Source: an uncultured Odoribacter sp. (GTDB lineage Bacteria; Bacteroidota; Bacteroidia; Bacteroidales; Marinifilaceae). From it: DNA of 9,424 nt. The DNA lies in assembly GCA_934725835.1 (NCBI GenBank), contig CAKVCR010000096.1, forward strand, positions 1 through 9,424, read 5' to 3'. A model generated the notes under the pieces. It did not search any database. It was not told the DNA's origin and was given only the letters and a program-made list of their open reading frames with translations. The translations under genes were made by a program, and so were the position numbers. Shown piece after piece: positions 1-5,029 of the stretch; position 1 is the first letter of the stretch, and every line of letters starts with the position of its first letter.

Positions 1-454
1 AATTTAATTTTTTAGCTAAAGTAGCGATACGTTTTTTATCCTCACAAGCACCAGCCTCTGCTTCCATTCTCTTTTTCAAGTTAGTCTTGGTATCCCAAAC
101 ACACTCCCCTAGCAATTCTGCAAACTTGGCTGCATGTTCTGCTTCTTCCCATGCATATCGTTTGAATGCCTCTGCTACTTCAGGATATCCTTCTCGGTCT
201 GCTTGACGGCTCATGGCCAAATACATTCCAACCTCTGTGCATTCACCATTAAAATGTGCCTGCAAACCTTCCAAAACTTCTGCATCAACACCTTTTGCAA
301 CACCGACTACATGTTCATCTACAAAAGTAAGAGCTCCTTCATTTTCAACTAATTCTTTGAATTTGCTTCTTGGTACTTTGCACTGAGGACAGAATTCTGG
401 AGCTTCTTCGCCTTCATAAACATAACCGCATACTGTACAAATAAATTTTTTCAT
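1..454 (-). CDS. rbr: Reverse rubrerythrin (N-terminal rubredoxin, C-terminal diiron domain), 3' end missing
   Basis: Rubrerythrins are cytosolic non-haem diiron proteins that reduce hydrogen peroxide to water with electrons passed through a rubredoxin centre; they protect anaerobes. The 151 visible residues start with a rubredoxin domain whose iron ligands are C6, C9 (CTVCGY) and C22, C25 (CPQC). From about residue 50 a ferritin-like helical domain follows, with likely diiron ligands at E71 or E74 and an ExxH motif at E104-H107 (WEEAEH). This order is the reverse of classical rubrerythrin and matches the 'reverse rubrerythrin' class, usually about 180-190 residues, so some 30-40 residues with the last ligands lie beyond the left edge. 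The ATG at 454-452 begins the rubredoxin fold directly. It lies 11 bases after the perR stop with no Shine-Dalgarno, so it is probably cotranscribed and peroxide-inducible. The family call is firm; the electron donor is unknown. Confidence 0.93.
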   Translation of the reverse strand, partial: MKKFICTVCGYVYEGEEAPEFCPQCKVPRSKFKELVENEGALTFVDEHVVGVAKGVDAEVLEGLQAHFNGECTEVGMYLAMSRQADREGYPEVAEAFKRYAWEEAEHAAKFAELLGECVWDTKTNLKKRMEAEAGACEDKKRIATLAKKLN

Positions 455-465
455 AACAAACTGTT

Positions 466-918
466 TTATTGATTAATAATATTTCTCGGGTTTACCCCTA
501 ACATTTTATTTTTGCAATCTTTACAATATCCCTTATAATACAGATGGCTTTCTGTTACCATCATATCACCCAAATTTCTCACCTGTAGCAATTCATGATT
601 TTCTATAGTGATATCAAAAACCTTATTACATTCACAGCACTGGAAATGTGCATGACAGGATGTATCAATATCATACCGCACATTCTTTTCATCAATCACT
701 AAAGCATTGACAGCCTTTTGTTCTACAAATATTTTTAATGTATTATAGACGGTTGTTTTAGACAATGTTGGAATGGATAGATATAAGGCATTATAAATAT
801 CATCAACTGTAGGATGAATACGATGCGTCATAAGGTACTCCATAATGGCCATTCTCTGGATTGAAGGCTTTATGCCGTATTGTTGTAAGTATTTTTGTGT
901 CGCTATATTCATACTCAT
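466..918 (-). CDS. perR: PerR-type peroxide-sensing repressor, Fur family
   Basis: A 150-residue Fur-family transcription regulator of normal length. The winged-helix DNA-binding domain covers about residues 10-85, with the recognition helix near KTTVYNTLKIF (54-64). The dimerisation domain holds a structural zinc site, C94/C97 (HFQCCEC) and C132/C135 (YCKDC). Compared from memory with Bacillus subtilis PerR, all five regulatory metal ligands seem present: H35 (HPTVDD), D83 (RYDID), H89 and H91 (CHAHF) and D102 (VFDI). Aspartate rather than glutamate at the last site favours PerR over Fur. In that family Fe(II)-loaded PerR represses and peroxide oxidises a histidine ligand, releasing DNA. The downstream rubrerythrin and the 7-1-7 palindrome in its own leader support peroxide sensing and autoregulation. 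The first ATG (918) is used; Met3 is an equally possible start. A Fur or Zur role is less likely but not excluded. Confidence 0.88.
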   Translation of the reverse strand: MSMNIATQKYLQQYGIKPSIQRMAIMEYLMTHRIHPTVDDIYNALYLSIPTLSKTTVYNTLKIFVEQKAVNALVIDEKNVRYDIDTSCHAHFQCCECNKVFDITIENHELLQVRNLGDMMVTESHLYYKGYCKDCKNKMLGVNPRNIINQ

Positions 919-925
919 TTTAATA

Positions 926-940
926 TTGTAATAATTACAA
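926..940. promoter_or_regulatory. Putative PerR box (perfect 7-1-7 palindrome)
   Basis: TTGTAATAATTACAA is a perfect inverted repeat of two 7-base arms around one base, the same geometry as the Bacillus PerR box (TTATAATNATTATAA). It sits 7 bases upstream of the perR ATG, at roughly +8 to +22 of the predicted transcript, where a bound dimer would block the promoter. A further half site, ATTACAA at 951-957, overlaps the -7 element, so two dimers might bind. The palindrome is seen directly; PerR binding is inferred. Confidence 0.7.
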
Positions 941-954
941 ATATTTATCGATTA

Positions 955-986
955 CAAATGTAGACTGTTTTTTTATAACAACCAAA
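955..986 (-). promoter_or_regulatory. Bacteroides-type promoter of perR-rbr
   Basis: On the minus strand TTTG (986-983) and TACATTTG (962-955) are separated by 20 bases, matching the Bacteroides consensus TTTG-N19-21-TAnnTTTG. The start of transcription would lie near 948, giving a leader of about 30 bases that contains the candidate PerR box. This is the best promoter match in the window. Confidence 0.7.
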
Positions 987-1018
987 TTATTTCCAAAGAA
1001 TTTATCCCATAAAAGCAG

Positions 1019-1048
1019 TTTGTTTTTGTTAATTAATTTATAGCTTTG
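1019..1048 (+). promoter_or_regulatory. Candidate Bacteroides-type promoter facing the receptor genes
   Basis: TTTG (1019-1022) and TAGCTTTG (1041-1048) lie 18 bases apart, one short of the usual 19-21. Transcription would start near 1053-1056, right at the ATG of the next ORF. Either that ORF is leaderless, or it starts lower (TTG 1080), or the transcript has a long untranslated leader into the receptor gene. It is divergent from the perR promoter, so the 919-1052 interval is a shared control region. Confidence 0.45.
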
Positions 1049-1052
1049 CGAT

Positions 1053-1388
1053 ATGTTTTTCTTAGGAGCTTCAGCAAACTTGTTTATTTACCTGCTGATT
1101 CCTGCTTTTGTTATAGTGTGTTGCTATTGCAGAGGCATTGCAGGTAGTCCGGAAGTCAATACTGCACTTACGGAGGTCGTTGCATACAAGTCCTTTAATA
1201 AATTTTCTGATAAACATATATACCTGTTTCAGGCAGAAAACAAGCAACAATCAAAACAAGAACGAATAGTCTTTTCTTGCGTTAAGAGTGATGATACTAT
1301 CCCCTATTTAACATATATATATATCACTCCCATTGTACAACGACAGTGCTTACGAGCTCCTCCTAGCTACTTTATGCTCTCATTATAG
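1053..1388 (+). CDS. Hypothetical small membrane-anchored protein with RAPP tail
   Basis: A 111-codon ORF that I do not recognise by family. It has one hydrophobic segment at about residues 10-26 (LFIYLLIPAFVIVCC), a polar middle rich in Lys and Gln, and ends in QRQCLRAPPSYFMLSL. From memory, small Bacteroidetes proteins with an RAPP-like C-terminus often precede TonB-dependent receptor genes, and the receptor starts 48 bases downstream, which favours a real gene. Against it, the candidate promoter places the transcript start at the ATG. TTG at 1080 (codon 10), with AGGAG at 1064-1068, is an alternative start. An (AT)6 tract at 1313-1324 lies inside the frame. If this is not a gene, 919-1436 is a 518-base region holding only the two promoters and a long leader. 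Confidence 0.45.
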   Translation: MFFLGASANLFIYLLIPAFVIVCCYCRGIAGSPEVNTALTEVVAYKSFNKFSDKHIYLFQAENKQQSKQERIVFSCVKSDDTIPYLTYIYITPIVQRQCLRAPPSYFMLSL

Positions 1389-1436
1389 CCATAGATAGGC
1401 ACTTGTTTTTTATTTTTTAATCTTTTGAATAATTAT

Positions 1437-3566
1437 ATGCACATTATCTTTTGTATAATATGTACACTATTGGTATATAGTGTATCAGCTCAGCGTTCTG
1501 CTTTAATGGACAAAGACTCTACTTATAATATGGTACGAGAACTTCAAGAAGTTGTCGTTACTGCAGAAAAGCGCCAATTAAATCCCAGTAATATTCCCAC
1601 AGCCTTGACTGTAGTCACTCCTGGAATTATCACCGGAGATAATAACTTAGACCTGCGAAATATTTCAGGTATTGTTCCTAATTTTTACATGCAGGAAGGA
1701 GGATTAAAGTTATCAGCACCATTATATGTCAGAGGAATCGGTACTATATCCGGCATACCTTCTGTAGGTTTATATGTCGATGGTGTACCTGTTTTTGATA
1801 AAAGTGCGTTTATTTTTGAACTCTACGACATTAAACAAATTGAAGTTTTACGAGGTCCCCAAACCACACTTTATGGGCGCAACAGTATTAATGGACTTAT
1901 CAACATCAACACTAACACTCCTCACAATAAATTTGCATTACAAGCTGGCATTGGTTATTCCAGTTATTCTTCACAAAGTTATAGAGCAATTTTAAATTTG
2001 CCTATAAAGAATTTTTACAGCCGGCTATCCTTCTCTTACAATAAATCCAAGGGATATTTCAAAAACAAATACGAAAACAATGAAAAATCAAATCCATCTG
2101 ATTCATACCATATTAGATATCAAGGTCGTATGCTGACTTCTCAAAATTGGGATGTAAGACTGGGCGTTGAACATTGTCATTCATTTGATGGTGGTTATGC
2201 ATATGCAGCAGCCGATTCTTTACGTAGTGAAAGATATATTGTTAACTACAATACACCTTCATCTTATCGTAGAGATTTAACCTCAGCTCACGTGAATCTA
2301 AATAAACGATGGGAACAGATTAATTTCACAACGATTAGTTCATATGCTTATAGTGATGACAAACAGTTACTTGATGCAGATTTCACCTACTTGGATGTGT
2401 TTGACAATCAAAAAAAATCACACCAACATTTATTTACTCAAGAACTTACACTACAATCATCTCAAAAACAGCGTATTGAATGGACTATCGGAACTTTTGG
2501 ATTTTACAAAGATCTCACCAATAATTACATTGCCAATTTTGGTGTCGACCGTTTCTATTTATTGCCAATGAAATTGGACCATTCAAAATATTATAATAAC
2601 AATGTGACGTGGGGAATTGCAGGATACGGACAAGTTGCAATTCGGGACATATGGCCTGGTATGACTTTCACGGCAGGATTGCGTTATGATTACGAAAAGA
2701 CAAAACTGGATTATCGAGATAGCCTCCGATTCAGTGGAAATGATAAATATAGTAGCTATCACCAATCAAATAAAAAACGTAATTTTAATGCGTGGCTACC
2801 TAAATTCTCTCTTTTACAGCAATGGAATTCTCGGCTATCTCTTTATCTCAGTATTTCCAAAGGATACAAGGCCGGAGGATATAATATTATATCAAACGAC
2901 ATGAGTAGTCAATTGGTACAATTGCAATATGATAAAGAAGAGCTTTGGAACTATGAAATCGGAATGAAATATTTCAATTTAAATCAAAAGTTCAATTTAA
3001 ATGCAGCAGTATTCTTTATTGATTGGAGAGACCAGCAAATATTTGTCATGGGCATGATGGGGCCGGCACTTAAAAATGCCGGAGACGCACACAGTGTAGG
3101 TTGCGAAGTTGACTTACATTGGGAATTTCTTCCTCGTTTAACATACTTCTTGTCCATGGGGTACACACATGCAAAATATTATCGCAATGCAGACAAATCC
3201 CATGAAGGTAACAGAATAGTCATGGCTCCCGAGTTTACGGGAAATACAGGCCTACGGTATCATAAAAAAGTAAATGCATCTTGGTTCCAAACATTTGCAG
3301 CCTCTACAAATGTTAATGGATTTGGGACTCAATATTTTGACGAAGCCAACCTTTTGAAACAGAAACCCTATTTTTTATGGAATCTCGACTTTGGAATTTC
3401 TGCCAAACATTGGGAATTTAAAGTATGGGGAAAAAATATTCTGGATAAGGCTTTTTTTTCTTATATGTTGAACAATCCGGTTGGTAATAAACTTCCTCAG
3501 TACAAAGATATGGGACAATCGGGTGCTCCTGCTCGTTTCGGAGCTTCCATTACATTTAATATTTAA
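1437..3566 (+). CDS. TonB-dependent outer-membrane receptor, substrate unknown
   Basis: A 709-residue outer-membrane active transporter that would import a ligand with TonB-ExbBD energy. The signal peptide spans about residues 1-18, with likely cleavage before Q19. A TonB-box-like stretch, LQEVVVTA (36-43), follows, then a plug domain (about 50-160) with the signature IEVLRGPQTTLYGRNS (135-150). The rest is a 22-strand-type barrel ending in the aromatic/hydrophobic strand FGASITFNI. There is no carboxypeptidase-like N-terminal domain and no SusD partner, so it resembles siderophore, haem, vitamin or metal receptors rather than SusC glycan transporters. A Met cluster, FVMGMMG, is encoded near 3041-3061. 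I chose ATG 1437 because it opens the signal peptide; TTG 1425 is only four codons upstream. Possibly cotranscribed with the small ORF before it and the lipoprotein 17 bases after it. The family is certain; iron or copper import is a guess. Confidence 0.93.
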   Translation: MHIIFCIICTLLVYSVSAQRSALMDKDSTYNMVRELQEVVVTAEKRQLNPSNIPTALTVVTPGIITGDNNLDLRNISGIVPNFYMQEGGLKLSAPLYVRGIGTISGIPSVGLYVDGVPVFDKSAFIFELYDIKQIEVLRGPQTTLYGRNSINGLININTNTPHNKFALQAGIGYSSYSSQSYRAILNLPIKNFYSRLSFSYNKSKGYFKNKYENNEKSNPSDSYHIRYQGRMLTSQNWDVRLGVEHCHSFDGGYAYAAADSLRSERYIVNYNTPSSYRRDLTSAHVNLNKRWEQINFTTISSYAYSDDKQLLDADFTYLDVFDNQKKSHQHLFTQELTLQSSQKQRIEWTIGTFGFYKDLTNNYIANFGVDRFYLLPMKLDHSKYYNNNVTWGIAGYGQVAIRDIWPGMTFTAGLRYDYEKTKLDYRDSLRFSGNDKYSSYHQSNKKRNFNAWLPKFSLLQQWNSRLSLYLSISKGYKAGGYNIISNDMSSQLVQLQYDKEELWNYEIGMKYFNLNQKFNLNAAVFFIDWRDQQIFVMGMMGPALKNAGDAHSVGCEVDLHWEFLPRLTYFLSMGYTHAKYYRNADKSHEGNRIVMAPEFTGNTGLRYHKKVNASWFQTFAASTNVNGFGTQYFDEANLLKQKPYFLWNLDFGISAKHWEFKVWGKNILDKAFFSYMLNNPVGNKLPQYKDMGQSGAPARFGASITFNI

Positions 3567-3583
3567 TTTAATATACAAATTAC

Positions 3584-4255
3584 ATGAAGCAGATTATCAG
3601 TATTTTATTTATTATAGCATTAGGGATTTCAAACATATCCTGCAGTGAGGAAAATGAACCAGCAGAAAACTTTGCCGGTACACATTGGTCTTATCAAAAA
3701 CCACATTTTGAATTTGAGTATGCCTCAGATACTATTGCATTTCAAATAACGCAGAAACCTATTAAGATGGGAGTCAATCAATTAAAAGGTATGTTTATGG
3801 CTATTGCACAAGAAAAAATGGGAACATACTTTAAAGGCATTAATTTCAAAGACTGCCACACTTTATCTGTTGACATACAAAACAGGCAACAAGAAATGCT
3901 CCAACTACAAGCACAATATATGTGTGACGAAAACTATTTGCAATTAACTATGGATATGGGAAGTATGATGTTCGACACAAAATTTCCTGTAAACGAGATA
4001 CCTCCTATCAGTTTTAAATATCAAATCCAAGACAACCAATTGACAATGTATTTCGAAAAGGTATATATACAAGTTATCTACTCTATCATGGGTGATTCTA
4101 TCGCTTCTATGATTATAAAAGCAATGGGTATAGATTTCAGCCATGCACCGGAAGGAATGGAAGCAATGGCAAAACAAGCCATTCAAAAACAACTTGACGA
4201 AATTCTACAAAAAACTCAACGACTGGAGATAGGCTTTGTGATGATGTTGAAATAA
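3584..4255 (+). CDS. Met-rich lipoprotein, probably surface-exposed partner of the receptor
   Basis: A 223-residue protein of no family I can name firmly. The N-terminus is a lipoprotein signal peptide with the lipid-bearing Cys at C20 (ISNISC); the -3 residue is Asn, slightly atypical. C20 is followed by SEENE, an acidic stretch like the lipoprotein export signal that sends Bacteroidetes lipoproteins to the cell surface. The body alternates predicted beta strands (about 33-165) with a helical stretch (about 170-208), ending in LEIGFVMMLK. This layout recalls lipocalin-like Bacteroides lipoproteins such as DUF4923, which I could not confirm. It holds 19 methionines (8.5%), clustered at 70-79, 123-129, 192-195 and 220-221. 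The 17-base gap after the receptor stop suggests one transcript and a role as ligand-capture or accessory protein. The gene is sure; its function is not known. Confidence 0.8.
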   Translation: MKQIISILFIIALGISNISCSEENEPAENFAGTHWSYQKPHFEFEYASDTIAFQITQKPIKMGVNQLKGMFMAIAQEKMGTYFKGINFKDCHTLSVDIQNRQQEMLQLQAQYMCDENYLQLTMDMGSMMFDTKFPVNEIPPISFKYQIQDNQLTMYFEKVYIQVIYSIMGDSIASMIIKAMGIDFSHAPEGMEAMAKQAIQKQLDEILQKTQRLEIGFVMMLK

Positions 4256-4256
4256 T

Positions 4257-4275
4257 ATAGTTTGACGCAAACTAT
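4257..4275. repeat. 8-3-8 perfect inverted repeat upstream of sodB
   Basis: ATAGTTTG and CAAACTAT flank ACG. The repeat begins one base after the lipoprotein stop codon and ends 15 bases before the sodB -7 element, so it covers the position where a -33 element would sit. It is AT-rich and has no U-run after it, which argues against an efficient terminator. An operator for a dimeric regulator or a weak attenuating hairpin is possible. Confidence 0.5.
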
Positions 4276-4290
4276 TCGAAATAATTTTCG

Positions 4291-4298
4291 TATATTTG
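4291..4298 (+). promoter_or_regulatory. Candidate -7 element of the sodB promoter
   Basis: TATATTTG is an exact TAnnTTTG match, 23 bases before the ATG of the dismutase, placing the transcript start near 4305. No TTTG lies at the right distance upstream: the one at 4261-4264 is 26 bases away. The promoter may therefore be weak or activator-dependent. A smaller imperfect inverted repeat (CGAAA / TTTCG, 4277-4290) abuts the element. Confidence 0.45.
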
Positions 4299-4321
4299 TT
4301 AAAACACTAAAATCATATATT

Positions 4322-4963
4322 ATGAAGACAATAAATTGCAACTGTGGACTGCTATCATGCGAAGCGGTCAACCAACTGAACAAAGACAATAAATTTGAAT
4401 TAGTGGCTCTCCCATACAAAGAAGATGCCTTGGAGCCACTAATTAGTGCGAAGACCTTGCAATATCACTACGGCAAGCACCTAGTTGCCTATATTGACAA
4501 CACAAATAAACTAAAAGCCGGCACAGAATTTGAAAAATTACCATTACATGAAATCATTCAAAAAGCTACCGGCGGTTTATTCAATAATGCTGCACAAGTA
4601 TTCAATCATTATTTCTATTTTGAAGCATTACATACACCGGGTAACGAACTCCCACAAGCGAAAATGCTTCAGCTTATCAATAATAATTTCGGGACGTATG
4701 AAATCTTCAAAGAAAAGTTTACTCAGGCAGGAATCACTCTATTCGGCTCCGGATGGGTCTGGCTCATACAGGATGGAGAAAAACTAGAAATAGTAGCTAT
4801 GCCTAATGCAGGGACACCTCTTCAAGAAGGTAAATATCCGATTTTGACGATGGATGTATGGGAACATGCCTATTATTTGGATACTCAAAATGCACGCCCC
4901 AAATACATTGAAAACTTTTGGAAACTTGTAAACTGGAATGTTATCGAAAAACGTATCAAATAA
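4322..4963 (+). CDS. sodB: Iron-type superoxide dismutase with Cys-containing N-terminal extension
   Basis: Fe/Mn superoxide dismutase, a cytosolic enzyme converting superoxide to oxygen and hydrogen peroxide. The four metal ligands are in place: H49 (YHYGKH), H96 (FNHYFYF), D178 and H182 (MDVWEHAYY). Q92 in FNNAAQVFNH and the NAGTPL segment (162-167) are iron-type features, although Bacteroidales enzymes can be cambialistic. The core starts at about residue 28 (VALPYKEDALEP). Compared with E. coli FeSOD there are about 22 extra N-terminal residues, including C6, C8 and C13 (CNCGLLSC), with no signal-peptide character. ATG 4322 is preferred because it lies downstream of a -7 element; TTG 4262 lies upstream of it and inside a palindrome. 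GTG at codon 28 would give a conventional length. Its peroxide product is the substrate of the nearby rubrerythrin. A strong terminator follows. Confidence 0.93.
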   Translation: MKTINCNCGLLSCEAVNQLNKDNKFELVALPYKEDALEPLISAKTLQYHYGKHLVAYIDNTNKLKAGTEFEKLPLHEIIQKATGGLFNNAAQVFNHYFYFEALHTPGNELPQAKMLQLINNNFGTYEIFKEKFTQAGITLFGSGWVWLIQDGEKLEIVAMPNAGTPLQEGKYPILTMDVWEHAYYLDTQNARPKYIENFWKLVNWNVIEKRIK

Positions 4964-4971
4964 TTCTGTTG

Positions 4972-5019
4972 ATATAAACAATAAAAGCTGCCTTTTGAGG
5001 CAGCTTTTATTGTTTATAT
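4972..5019. terminator. Bidirectional rho-independent terminator
   Basis: A perfect 21-base-pair inverted repeat (4972-4992 with 4999-5019) around the 6-base loop TTTTGA. The stem has the GC-rich top AGCTGCC/GGCAGCT and long A/T flanks that read as a U-run in either direction. It lies between the convergent sodB (stop 4963) and S46 peptidase (stop 5030) genes and can end both transcripts. Confidence 0.9.
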
Positions 5020-5029
5020 ACAAACTGTA

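Noticed and set aside
134..352. Plus-strand ORF of 72 codons
   Set aside because: It is fully opposite the well-supported rubrerythrin reading frame.
1425..1436. TTG start four codons upstream of the TonB receptor ATG
   Set aside because: ATG 1437 opens the signal peptide directly, and the TTG adds only MNNY with no ribosome-binding support.
1389..1436. Separate promoter for the receptor (TAATCTTTTG)
   Set aside because: Spacing within the motif does not fit TAnnTTTG and no clear -33 element is present.
3452..3459. Run of eight T in the receptor gene as a phase-variation site
   Set aside because: The frame is intact, and such runs are common in AT-rich coding sequence; no comparative evidence is available.
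4262..4321. TTG start adding 20 residues to the dismutase
   Set aside because: It lies upstream of the predicted transcript start and inside the 8-3-8 palindrome, and the added residues are not family-like.
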